Assembly (NCBI GenBank): GCA_039707465.1
Contig: CM077651.1
Coordinates: 23,288,019-23,352,018 of the forward strand
Length of the DNA: 64,000 bases
Reading direction: 5' to 3'
Source: Rhabdophis nuchalis
Lineage: Eukaryota > Chordata > Lepidosauria > Squamata > Natricidae
Shown: piece by piece, positions 22,686 through 32,479 of the stretch
How positions within the stretch are numbered: the first letter of the stretch is position 1
Layout: every line of letters starts with the position of its first letter
The notes under the pieces: model-generated
What the model saw: only the letters and a program-made list of their open reading frames with translations
Databases searched by the model: none
Told to the model about the DNA's origin: nothing
Position numbers and translations under genes: made by a program

Positions 22686-22790
22686 CTTGTTTCCCCCAAA
22701 TAAGACCCTGTCTTATATTTCCCCACCACCACCAAAAAAGGCACAAGGTCTTATTTTCAGGGGGGGATATCATCTTACACTTACAGTACT
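22686..22790. mobile_element. fragment of the 1761-1996 MITE family
   Basis: CTTGTTTCCCCCAAATAAGA and a reversed GGTCTTATTTTCAGGGGG end enclose a short centre. Confidence 0.55.
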
Positions 22791-22991
22791 GATTTGAACA
22801 ATTATTGTTTTAGAGACTAAAGGAGACGATGTAATAAATTAGTTAACAGCATTCACCAACAATTTGCTGGTTCCCATTCTGAACCACTCATTACAGAACA
22901 AGATATCAACATTTGTCTTGGAGTCAGGACTAGTTAAATACAGACAACTGAGCATTCTGGATGTTAGTAACCAAGCTGCAGAATAATTTAC

Positions 22992-23083
22992 CTAAAGGGA
23001 TCACGAAGATCCAAGTCTATTGGAAGGCCATTTAAAAATAAATGTGCTTCACCAGGCTTAAGTTCAAGAGATTCATGCAGACG
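22992..23083 (-). CDS. UGGT2: UGGT2 exon 11
   Basis: Residues 361-390 plus two bases. LELKPGEAHLFLNGLPIDLD corresponds to the conserved QPGDA.LFINGL.MD motif. Donor CTTTAG|GTAAAT. Confidence 0.94.
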
Positions 23084-23220
23084 CTGGAAAAGAAAGGAAA
23101 AGTTTGCCATGAGTTAACTAGCCATTTTTAAAAAACAAACCAACAAGTAAACAAATGTTTGGGATAGCAACATATTTCAAATGGAAGCAATGCTATATTT
23201 GTTTGAAATAAATCAATTTT

Positions 23221-23645
23221 TGTTGCGTTATGACGCTGCATCACGTGCTAAGCATTTCTGTTAGTGCAGACTGGTTTTGGCTGGTTGGACACAAACATGG
23301 AGGCTAGCATGAAAAGTCACTAGTCATGCCCTGACACCTAACACCTTGGAGAAAAGTTCCCACCTTCTTGCAACGTGCTACCTACGTACAACGTGCAAAC
23401 TGTCAACAAACAGCACGGAACGCCTACTTTACTGTGTGTATTTCCTTTTATGGTCATGATTTATCTATTGTTTACCTATGACAACCTATGCTTAACCCTG
23501 CCTTCTGATAAAGTTAATAAAAGGCCTGCGGATCTTTGTCCGGCGCGCAGTTCCATCCCGTTTCAGAGAAGATATGGTGTCGTGTTTCTTTTCTCCCTAT
23601 CCGTGGGCTGGCCCGCCTGATAACAGCGTGAATGTTATCGTTACA
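23221..23645 (+). mobile_element. solo LTR with 6-bp target duplication
   Basis: A 425-bp segment starting TGTTGCG and ending CGTTACA (TG...CA ends), flanked on both sides by AATTTT (23215-23220 and 23646-23651). A polyadenylation signal with downstream GT-rich DNA is at 23515-23545, as in an R/U5 junction. No internal retroviral or Gypsy genes are adjacent, so this is a solo LTR left by recombination. Whether ERV or Gypsy cannot be said. Confidence 0.75.
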
Positions 23646-23974
23646 AATTTTAACATCCTACTTAAGGATGTTAAGATAAGGAGAGCTTCTTGATTTCTGC
23701 AAAATAAATCTGATACTAAATATTCCTTAATGAGATTTTAGAAGATTGAATGATAATTACATATTCACAGTTTCCATCAGATATATTTAAAACTGGTTTG
23801 ATAAATTATGGACCACACATTCACGTCCAGCATTTGCCATGAAATGTATCTTAATCGTCTGAATAAATTAGGACAGCTCCTTCCTCTTTCTTAAATTCAA
23901 GATTTTAAAAATTCTTGCTGCAATTCCTCGTTTCATCTGTCCCAGCTTTCTCCAACCCAATGCATTCTGTATGT

Positions 23975-24100
23975 GGAATGGGACAATTTGCTGTGGCCAA
24001 CTCGCCGTGGCCAATTCACCATGTCCAATTTGCCACAGCTAATTCACCATAGCCAACGTGCCATAGGACAACTCGACACGGAACAATTCAACAATTCAAT
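23975..24100. repeat. GGCCAACTCGCC-type interspersed repeat
   Basis: Short degenerate repeats of (T/C)GGCCAA(C/T)TCGCC and GGACAACTCG, followed by AACAATTCAATTTAATTACA. The same order occurs at 60571-60690, so it is an interspersed element, not a local tandem. Confidence 0.6.
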
Positions 24101-24176
24101 TTAATTACATTATTTAAAATAGTGTTAAAATTGCCTCCTTTCTAAGACAGAGAGAAAGTGATTGACCGAAGGTTAC

Positions 24177-24693
24177 TGTTGTGGCCTCTTGGCCACCAGC
24201 CTCTACAAAAGCTGAATCAGAGGAGGAGGAGGAGGCGGCCATGGAGTCAGGGTCAGCATCAAGGCAGCCTGAGAGCTCCAAGGGGGAAGAGGGTATGGAG
24301 TTGTCAGATATAGAGTCCATCAGCCCTCAGATGGAGATTCAACAGCCCCAGGTCTGGAGGTGGCTGATGAGGAAGAGGAGGAACAGCCACTGGGTTCAGT
24401 GCCTGACGCGTGGATGCACAGAAGGCAGAGGAGAGGAGAGCAGTGGAAATCTATGGGCAGATCCTTGAGATGGAAGAGCCACCACTGCTAGCGAAGCCCC
24501 ACCCTAGCTCTGGGGATAAAAGGCAGGGAGTGGAGATGAATAGGTGTGGCAGATATCTCCCTGCCGGACAGACTTGTTACCCTGCTATGAGAGAGATAAG
24601 AGAGAAATTTTTTGCTGGGCTATTGGCACTCCTAATAAAGGAATCATTGATTTAACTACAGAGTTTGTCATGTTTGGGAGCTGGGTCAAAACA
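24177..24693 (+). mobile_element. solo LTR with 5-bp target duplication
   Basis: A 517-bp segment from TGTTGTGGCC to GGGTCAAAACA, flanked by GTTAC and GGTAC (4 of 5). It has a TATA-like GGGATAAAAGGC at 24513 and AATAAAGG at 24634, in LTR order. The apparent short open frames inside it are LTR sequence, not genes. Confidence 0.65.
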
Positions 24694-24820
24694 GGTACCT
24701 AGTTGATTCTAGGCTCTCCCAGTTTCTTTCCTGATGCCTAAACCATTGCACCAAACTGACTCTCATCTCCTAGTAGTAGACAGTAAATTCTTTCATATTT
24801 TAAAAAGAGTAAGTACAAAC

Positions 24821-24881
24821 CTTTTGATTTTCTTCTATTTCTTTTCTCATTTGCTGGTTTACTAGCACTCTAGTCAAGGAT
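24821..24881 (-). CDS. UGGT2: UGGT2 exon 10
   Basis: The smallest exon found (61 nt), residues 340-360. SLTRVLVNQQMRKEIEENQK matches the family ...NQ.MR.EI.ENQK stretch ahead of TRXL2. Good polypyrimidine acceptor CCCCTACAG; donor CAAAAG|GTTTGT is weaker than average. Confidence 0.92.
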
Positions 24882-25234
24882 CTGTAGGGGAAAAAATGTG
24901 AAAAAAATACTGAGTACAGTAATTGTTCTGTGTTTAAATATTTATTCATCAATAAAGTGCATCACTGCTCAGTGTGGATGTTAACACTAAACTATGATTA
25001 TAGAGCTACCTGGCTGAAACTTGATCCACCTTGGGCTCATGTGCTTCTTTCCTCCTCTACACATTGCACCTATGGGAGTGGAAATATCAAGTTCCTACTT
25101 AAATTTAATGGCAATTGGCTGCTATATTAGGCCATTTTAGATTATCCAGAATAATCCCATATACTGTATATTCATGTGCATAAATGGCAGTTGATTAAAA
25201 TTTTGCAACTTCATTTGATATACAGTACATAGCA

Positions 25235-25445
25235 ATAACAATACAACTTATAACGCTTTACAACTCTCTTTAAGCAGTTTACAGTGTCAGCATATTGCCC
25301 CCAACAATCTGGGTCCTCATTTTACCGACTTTGGAAGGATGGAAGGCTGAGTCAACCTTGAACTCATCAGAAGTTCGGCAGTCGGCAGTCAGCGGAAGTA
25401 GCCTGCAATACTGCATTCTAACCACTGCGCTATCACGGCTCTGTA
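25235..25445 (-). mobile_element. tRNA-derived SINE (Sauria-type), second copy
   Basis: Reverse complement of the same family as the copy at 333-567: shared CCCAACAATCTGGGTCCTCA, GGAAGGATGGAAGGCTGAGT and the reversed tRNA-like head at 25400-25440. More diverged. Confidence 0.8.
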
Positions 25446-26184
25446 TGGTATATACATAGAAATGTATTGCTCAGGAATTTATAAATTCAGTTCCTGACCT
25501 ACCTGAATATGGAATAATGAGCAACTGTATTAAATCATTTCAAAACCCTGCATAGAATAAGCACTAAATTAATATTTATCTTCATAGACCCGCATGCTGT
25601 GAATTGGGATATTTTTCCCCTCTCCAATCAATTGGAGGGAAATACATTCATTTTTGCTAGAGAAAAAGCAATCCACTGCCACTCATAAATAGTAGTACTG
25701 CCACGTTGTTTGCAGAGATGATGTGTTTCTTATTAATGGAGAGGGATATAGATCATCATGACCTTTTGATGATTGTTTATCTAATATCTGATCTCTGAAT
25801 TTAGCATTTGCTCTCTACACCCAATCAGCAACTGAAATGAAAATTCACAGTGTCACACATCTTGCTCAATTTCTTTTTCCCAAACTTTTGATGGCACAAT
25901 ATTCCCCAATATGCCCCACAGATATCCAGGGCCTATTAAAGTCGGTGCTGATAGTGATAAGCAGTCTGCCCTAGGTGCAAGCAATAAGGAGGTGCTATAG
26001 AAAGATAGATGCCAGCAATTGGTGTGAAATCAGGTCATTGCTACCTGAACCCTGAACAGTCAGTGGTGTTGTAGAAGCAATGAAGGGGGGGGGGGGGAAT
26101 GTACCTTCGGTCAATTCTGACTCTTAGCAATTACTCCCTGCCTTTTCTTTTGAACTGGCTCGCTAGTTTCTTCTTTCTAGGGCT
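25446..26184. other. UGGT2 intron 9, nothing recognised
   Basis: Only a G-run at 26086-26098 stands out. Confidence 0.5.
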
Positions 26185-26340
26185 GAGAGCATCTCCCTGG
26201 TGGGACTCAGGGCGATGCACAGAAGAAGTAAAAAATCACAATAATATAAATACAACAGGATAAAATAAGATTAAATTATAGATCTGTGCTAAAAATCACT
26301 TAAGACAGTTTAAAATCCCAAGTTCAAATATCTAAGTAGC
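26185..26340 (-). mobile_element. CR1 3' tail fragment, diverged
   Basis: GGTGGGACTCAGGGCGATGC and the AAACA/AATACAA-rich stretch correspond to the 3' untranslated end of the CR1 copies at 5010 and 37868, without the coding part. Confidence 0.5.
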
Positions 26341-26699
26341 TATTTTGAAGCAAACAAATTTATCAGCACGAGACCACTGAACTCATATACATCAAAAGGT
26401 TTCATGGTCCCACAGAAGATCTTAACAAATCTTCCTCAGAAGATCTTAACAAATATAATGACAATAGCTCATTGACGAATATGTATATATTTTTCTCTTT
26501 TATGTGGAATTTATAAACATTATTCTTATGCTAGAGGCCAACTTTCTTAAATCAAACTCAGTGAATATGACTTCCAAGTAAACTTTCATAATACTGTACC
26601 TCAAGCAATTTTAGGAGAAAATTTAATGGAAATGGTGTTTTACTCTATTTATTTATTTACTTAATATCTGTTATTCGGGTTTCTGAATTACACATACCA

Positions 26700-27355
26700 C
26701 TGGTCATGTCTAATACTAATAGCACAAGCTCATGTTGCCTTGTTCCTACAGAAAGTTCTCGCAGTAGTTCAAAAACTAATGCCGGCCTTTTGGAAATAAC
26801 AGGCATGAATTTTCCTCTCAAACCCGACCTGTATCTGCTAGGCATCAAACCAAGTGAAATCCAAAATCAAGATTGGTACTTCTTCTCGCACATAATAACA
26901 GCGACCAGGATGGCTATTGTGCAACATTGGAAAGACACTAACCTACCACCAGAGCACCTAATTATAGCCAAAATTTTCAACTGTGCAGAATCGGACAAAC
27001 TAACATATATTTTAAAAGATAGACAAGACTCAACCTTTTTCAAATGTTGGAATAAATGGTATGCATGATACAACAGGAGAGTAATGGATACCAAGGAAAC
27101 CAACTAGATAGACTATCTAAGAAATCAATGTGAAGAATAAATAAGACAAGATAGTAAATTTGAGAGAAAAAAAATCTTTGTATAATTGTAAATAATAACT
27201 GATAAGTTAGACTGGGATAAACTCAATTCTCAATCTAGGGGACTAGACATTTCCCCGGTATGTTTATGTATGTCTTTCCAGTTACCCTTACCCTATATTT
27301 GTTGACTGTTTTTATATGGCAAATATTAATAAAGATATATTTTACAAAAAAAAAA
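26700..27355 (+). mobile_element. L1 LINE 3' end
   Basis: The 120-codon open stretch is the C-terminus of an L1-type ORF2 (TATRMAIVQHWKDTNLPPEH, CAESDKLTYILKDRQDSTFF, WNKWYA). A 3' UTR with AATAAA-like signals and an A-run at 27345-27355 follows. 5'-truncated. Confidence 0.8.
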
Positions 27356-27911
27356 CACTAATGCCAGCTGGGTCTTGTAAAATCAACTAAGCACAAAGCA
27401 GGATTTGGGATTCAAGACATGGCAGGCAGGGGTAATAGCCTATTTATCTGTTGGAACAGTAGGAAAAGACATTAAATTCTTTTAGCACATCCATAGTGAC
27501 TGCTGTGAGGGTAAATGGCATAAGACCTGAAAACTACATTTAACATACAAAATACAATAAAAAAGTTCAATATAATAACATCAAAACTGGGAAACATTAG
27601 AAATAGCATATATGCCTGAGAAAGGTAGGAAGTAACATCACACGGAACAGAAAGCTGCAAATATTTATCATTGCAATATACAGTATTATTCCCTAAATTT
27701 GACAATTTGCAATGAACAGGCTATTTAAAATTTAATAGTCATAGTTACATGCTGGATTTTCTCATCTGTTTAATTTCATCAATTTTCATTCAAGCTTTTA
27801 AAAAGGGGATTTAAAAAACCACATCATCCTCAGGCAAACTAAAATAAATCACGCTGATAAACAAGCACAAAATCCAAACATTCATATGACTATCACAGAA
27901 ATAATGTGTAC

Positions 27912-28011
27912 CTGGCCTTTACCGGGAAGTTCTGTGCGATGTCCTTCATTACTTTTAATGCATTGTAAACAGGGGCAGAGAGAATTTGAGAGGCTGCTTG
28001 CAAACTGACAT
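27912..28011 (-). CDS. UGGT2: UGGT2 exon 9
   Basis: Residues 307-339 plus two bases. DVSLQAASQILSAPVYNALK and MKDIAQNFPVKAR match the conserved QAAS.I.SAPV and MKD..QNFP.KAR motifs. Acceptor CTTTCAG|AT; donor GGCCAG|GTACAC. Confidence 0.94.
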
Positions 28012-28099
28012 CTGAAAGAGAAAAAAGCGTTGCCAAAGAACCTCATGTCACATTCGAAATTTTGTAAACAATGCAGGTAATCTTTGACTCGTGAGCATG

Positions 28100-28193
28100 T
28101 GCCTTCAGAACGCACCTTCAGAGGTTGTGGGGACTCCCCTGGAGGTTTTTAAGAAGAGATTGGACAGCCATTGGTCAGAATGGTATAGGGCAG
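28100..28193 (+). mobile_element. short CR1 3' fragment
   Basis: TTTTTAAGAAGAGATTGGAC AGCCATT-type sequence of the CR1 3' coding end, cut at 28193 by a hAT-type end (CAGTGATGG). Confidence 0.6.
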
Positions 28194-28330
28194 TGATGGT
28201 GAACCTTTTAAACAGTTTAGTGCCCAAACTGCGCATATGTGCAAACTGAAATGTGTGCATGCATGAACACATGCATGCACGGACATGCGCAGACATATGC
28301 ATGTGAGAACATGAATGGATATGTTCATGC
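28194..28330. mobile_element. hAT left end plus purine/pyrimidine repeat
   Basis: CAGTGATGGTGAACCTTTTA is a hAT left end. An ATGCATG-rich tract follows (28250-28330) and no right end is seen. Confidence 0.5.
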
Positions 28331-28557
28331 ATGGATCTATTCTAGTCTCCCTGGTTTATTTATTGATCACCTCAAAAACCTAACACACATATTAAAAAAG
28401 TACAAAACGGAACTCATAGCTTTCTGTCTAGATGGTCTCTGGTGATGAGCCGAAAGGCAGAAAAGGAAAGCAGTATGCTTCCTCCCTTAATTGGGGCTTA
28501 ACAGGGTGTTGTGACACAACCATATACTTATCCGACTGTCTCAGCTGATCAGGAAGA

Positions 28558-28660
28558 GAACCTGGTGGCTTAGTGGCTAAGGCTTCTCCCTAACATGTAA
28601 TAGAGCCCTGGTTCAAATCCCAGTAAGGGTATGGCTAGCTGATGAGAGCTAAAAAGTTTG
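28558..28660 (+). mobile_element. tRNA-like SINE head
   Basis: CCTGGTGGCTTAGTGGCTAA and GGTTCAAATCCCAGTAAGGG form A- and B-box-like motifs at tRNA spacing. The flanking DNA carries a 52-bp direct repeat (see findings). Not a tRNA gene: no cloverleaf can be drawn. Confidence 0.55.
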
Positions 28661-28717
28661 AAATAGATCTATCCTAGTCTCCCTGGTTTATTTATTGATC
28701 AACTCAAAAACCTAACA

Positions 28718-28718
28718 C

Positions 28719-28758
<40 letters not shown>
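28718..28758 (+). repeat. (AC)n(AT)n microsatellite
   Basis: About 15 AC units ending in ATATATAT. Confidence 0.95.
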
Positions 28759-29298
28759 CAAAAAGTTAAAAGGAAGAATGACTAATAATTTAAAAGGGAG
28801 AAAGATAACATATTATATACGGTAGCTATCATGTTATTATGAAAAACCCTAATATTCTGCAAACTTCATGGTTAATTTCCCTCATTCTTGTGTTGTCAAT
28901 TTGACAAAATAGCTTTTAAAGTAGCATTCAGTTTTTTATTTTACAAAGGAAAAAAAGATTTCATGCTGTATTCTCATGCTCTGTTAACAGCAACAGTAAA
29001 CCAAAAAAATGCTGTTCGGATTTCAGGCACAGGAAATTTAAATTTTTCATTTTTTCAGTCCTCTTTGCACACAAAAAAGTCCAGCTAAACAGAAAGGCCA
29101 TTCCTTCTTCGCTTTTTTTGAAAAACTAAGGTAGTTTATACAGTAATGATATTTTAGTTGTATATCTCCTGCAATTTCCTGTCTGACAAAAGAAATTTAA
29201 CAAATAGCATTCAGACAAGGTTTCCAATCCATGTAACATGGATTATTTACTGGCACATGGTATTCCACAAAGATGAAAACCAGTATAAAGAGCAATAC

Positions 29299-29399
29299 CT
29301 TTTAGTTCCCACAATTTCAAAGGCTCTGTATTATCACTGCTTTCAATGAGGTATTTTTTCAACTCGTTCAGATTGTCTTTGAGATCAGGATGGTTCTCC
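29299..29399 (-). CDS. UGGT2: UGGT2 exon 8
   Basis: Residues 273-306 plus one base. LKDNLNELKKYLIESSD and PLKLWELK align with the family KYLIES...PLKVWEL block. It follows exon 7 directly in phase, so nothing coding is missing between 33.8 and 29.4 kb. Intron 7 holds the minisatellite element and the 903-bp insertion. Confidence 0.93.
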
Positions 29400-29454
29400 C
29401 TGGTTTATAAAACATAAACAAAGTTAAAATTAAAGTGCATTTATACATAGGAGA

Positions 29455-29689
29455 TTAGATTAGATTAGATTAGGATTAGATTAGATTACACTAATTGGAT
29501 TGGATTGGATTGGATTGGAGTGGAGTGGAGTGGAGTGGAGTGGAGTGGAGTGGAAGGAATGGAATGGACGGGAAGGGAAGGGAAGGGAAGGGAAGGGAAG
29601 GGAAGAGAAGAGAAGAGAAGAGAAGAGAAGAGAAGAGAAGAGAAGAGAAGAGAAGAGAAGAGAAGAGAAGAGAAGAGAAGAGAAGAGAA
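29455..29689 (+). repeat. graded pentanucleotide tract
   Basis: Unit identity changes stepwise: GATTA, then GGATT, GGAGT, GGAAG and finally about 20 units of AGAAG. Polypurine from 29515 on. The open frames here are artefacts of this. Confidence 0.97.
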
Positions 29690-29950
29690 TTCTTCATTGG
29701 CCAAATATGATTGGACACACAAGGATTTGTCTTCAGTGCATAAGATGTCATTGTAGATAAAAGCTGTAAGTGATAAATCATGATCATAGTTATCATAAAA
29801 ATACATTCATCATAAAATACAACACTTAGTAATAGAATCAACATAAATCATACTAAGAAACTAAATAAAACAATATAAATCATTAAGATGCAAGCAACAA
29901 AGTTATAGTCATAAGTAGAAGATAGGTAATAGGAAAGATGAAAAAAAGAA
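29690..29950. mobile_element. retroposon 3' region (GATTGGACACAC family)
   Basis: TGATTGGACACACAAGGATT and CATACTAAGAAACTAAATAA follow the pentanucleotide tract 29455-29689, as at 21725-21905. Confidence 0.6.
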
Positions 29951-29970
29951 TATTAATATAGTCTTACTAC

Positions 29971-30050
29971 ACATTTTGACACCGCCTCGAGTCCCCTTGG
30001 GGAGAGAGAGCGGGATATAAATTAAAATTATTATTATTATTATTATTAGT
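29971..30050 (+). mobile_element. CR1 3' tail fragment
   Basis: CCGCCTCGAGTCCCCTTGGG followed by an AT-rich end and (ATT)n matches the 3' end of the same CR1 family in plus orientation. Confidence 0.6.
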
Positions 30051-30124
30051 TGTTTAGCAGAGTGACGGGGGGAAACTGTCCTTGGGTCTGGTTGTTCTAG
30101 TCTGCAGTGCCTATTACAGATAAA

Positions 30125-30430
30125 GAGTCATAGAGCTGGAAGAATCTCAGGGGTAATCAAATCCAACTTTCCTGATTGGTGCAATATTTGCTAAAGCATT
30201 TTAGACAAATGGCTATCCAGCCTTTATCCAGTGAAGGGGAATATATCACAAGTAGCCAGTATCACTGATTGGAAGCTCTTCCCATCAAGAAATTCCTTCT
30301 AATATTCAACTTAAGTCCATTTCCATGCCACGGCCTACTTCCATTACTTGTTTTGGTCCTGTCCTCTGGGGCATGAGAGAACAAGTCTATCCCTTCTGTA
30401 TGACAATTATTTAAATATTTATTCATGTTA
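30125..30430 (-). mobile_element. old CR1 3' end
   Basis: Minus-oriented, diverged CR1 3' region: TCATAGAGCTGGAAGAATCT, TTTTAGACAAATGGCTATCC and CCATTACTTGTTTTGGTCCT follow the usual CR1 order. Confidence 0.7.
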
Positions 30431-30751
30431 TAATTTTAAAACCCACCCAATTAAAAAAAATTATGGATAGGTAAATAAATAAATGAAACAACAGACTAAA
30501 TCAAAGTTATAAAAAGAAAACAGTAATAATAAACCAAGAAGTAAGTCAATAAAACTTTGTGTTTTGCTAAATTAGGACTGTTCTTTAATATTGTTCCTTT
30601 TCCCCAAAAATACACCAATGCAAAGTATAGGGCAAATTAATAACTTCTTGAACTTAGATTTATACAATTAAAAATAAAAGAAATGTCCTATGCAGCTATT
30701 CCGTTGATGTTTTCCTTCATATAAATCAAATGTGGCACTTGGAATGGTTTA

Positions 30752-32357
30752 CCGTATTTATTCGACTATAACGCGCACCCGTGTATAACGCGCACCCCCT
30801 AATTTTCCATTAAAAATCGGTATAAAATTTTTATACCGATTTTTATAAAGCATGACTGACGGGCTCCACAGCTGAGGGGCAATGGAGCGATGCCGTTCCA
30901 CCCTAACCGCGTCCCTTTCTGTCTCCGCTTCTCCCCAGCGTCCCTTTCTGCCTTCCGCTTCTCCCCAGCGTCCCTTTCTGTCTCCGCTTCTTCCCCGCGT
31001 CCCTTTCTGCCTTCCGCTTCTCCTCAGCGTCCCTTTCTGTCTCCGCTTCTTCCCCGCGTCCCTTTCTGTCTCCGCTTCTTCCCCGCGTCCCTTTCTGTCT
31101 CCGCTTCTTCCCCGCGTCCCTTTCTGTTTCCGCTTCTTCCCCGCGTCCCTTTCTGTCTCCGCTTCTTCCCCGCGTCCCTTTCTGTCTCCGCTTCTTCCCC
31201 GCGTCCCTTTCTGCCTTCCGCTTCTCCTCAGCCTCCCTTTCTGTCTCCGCTTCTTCCCCGCGTCCCTTTCTGTCTCCGCTTTTTCCCCGCGTCCCTTTCT
31301 GCCTTCCGCTTCTCCTCAGCGTCCCTTTCTGTCTCCGCTTCTTCCCCGCGTCCCTTTCTGCCTTCCGCTTCTCCTCAGCCTCCCTTTCTGTCTCCGCTTC
31401 TTCCCCGCGTCCCTTTCTGCCTTCCGCTTCTCCTCAGCCTCCCTTTCTGCCTTCCGCTTCTCCTCAGCCTCCCTTTCTGCCTTCCGCTTCTCCCCAGCGT
31501 CTCTTTCTGCCTTCCGCTTCTCCTCAGCCTCCCTTTCTGCCTTCCGCTTCTCCCCAGCGTCCCTTTCTGCCTTCCGCTTCTCCTCAGCCTCCCTTTCTGC
31601 CTTCCGCTTCTCCTCAGCCTCCCTTTCTGTCTCCGCTTCTTCCCCGCGTCCCTTTCTGCCTTCCGCTTCTCCTCAGCCTCCCTTTCTGCCTTCCGCTTCT
31701 CCTCAGCCTCCCTTTCTGTCTCCGCTTCTTCCCCGCGTCCCTTTCTGCCTTCCGCTTCTCCTCAGCCTCCCTTTCTGCCTTCCGCTTCTCCTCAGCCTCC
31801 CTTTCTGCCTTCCGCTTCTCCCCAGCGTCTCTTTCTGCCTTCCGCTTCTCCTCAGCCTCCCTTTCTGCCTTCCGCTTCTCCCCAGCGTCCCTTTCTGCCT
31901 TCCGCTTCTCCTCAGCCTCCCTTTCTGCCTTCCGCTTCTCCTCAGCCTCCCTTTCTGTCTCCGCTTCTTCCCCGCGTCCCTTTCTGCCTTCCGCTTCTCC
32001 TCAGCCTCCCTTTCTGCCTTCCGCTTCTCCTCAGCGTCTCTTTCTGCCTTCCGCTTCTCCTCAGCGTCCCTTTCTGTCTCCGCTTCTTCCCCGCGTCCCT
32101 TTCTGCCTTCCGCTTCTCCTCAGCCTCCCTTTCTGCCTTCCGCTTCTCCTCAGCCTCCCTTTCTGCCTTCCGCTTCTCCCCAGCGTCTCTTTCTGCCTTC
32201 CGCTTCTCCTCAGCATCCCTTTCTGCCTCCGCTTCTCCCCCCCCCCCGCCGCCGCCGCCCAGAAACCTGAATTTATTTATTCGAGTATAACGCGCACCCA
32301 AACTTTGAGTTCTTTTTTGGGTACAAAATTTTGCGCGTTATACTCGAATAAATACGG
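30752..32357. mobile_element. TA-flanked TIR element carrying a minisatellite
   Basis: Ends CCGTATTTATTCGACTATAA and reversed CCGTATTTATTCGAGTATAA with TA at 30750-30751 and 32358-32359. The terminal CGCGCACCC motif recurs in direct orientation at 30785 and 32290. About 1.35 kb of the 1.6 kb is a 29/30-bp tandem array. Confidence 0.8.
30897..32240. repeat. 29/30-bp minisatellite, about 45 units
   Basis: Two unit types alternate: a 29-bp type with TCTCCGCTTCTTCCCCGCG and a 30-bp type with CCTTCCGCTTCTCCTCAGCC, both ending TCCCTTTCTG. A 328-bp block is repeated at a higher order (landmark CGTCTCTTTCTG at 31498 and 31826). The plus strand is pyrimidine-rich. The unit has no stop codon in any frame on either strand, which explains the 460-codon open frames here; they are not genes. 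Confidence 0.95.
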
Positions 32358-32395
32358 TATTTATAATGATTACTAGTAATCTCAAAGCTTAGCCA

Positions 32396-32479
32396 TACAA
32401 GTTACACTTAGAACTGAGGAGAAATTTCCTGACAGTTAGAACAATTAATCAGTGGAATAGCTTGCCTCCAGAAGTTGTG
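32396..32479 (+). mobile_element. CR1 3' end, left part
   Basis: ACTTAGAACTGAGGAGAAAT and CAGTGGAATAGCTTGCCTCC belong to the CR1 3' coding end. Continues at 33383 after a 903-bp insertion. Confidence 0.85.

Noticed and set aside
24114..24655. Glu-rich short frames as a coding exon
   Set aside because: They lie inside a solo LTR and span its poly(A) signal.
26706..27068. 120-codon plus-strand frame as a gene
   Set aside because: It is the C-terminus of an L1 reverse transcriptase with a typical 3' UTR and A tail.
28558..28640. A tRNA gene
   Set aside because: A- and B-box-like motifs only; arms do not pair and a SINE body follows.
29486..29844. Arg/Glu- or Leu/Ser-rich frames
   Set aside because: Translations of the pentanucleotide tract.
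30897..32240. Possible CRISPR array (29-30 bp repeats)
   Set aside because: The units are directly joined with no spacers, and the DNA is vertebrate.
30882..32290. Two overlapping open frames of more than 460 codons (Pro/Ser/Leu/Phe-rich)
   Set aside because: They are translations of the 29/30-bp minisatellite, whose unit lacks stop codons in every frame on both strands; no start context or homology.
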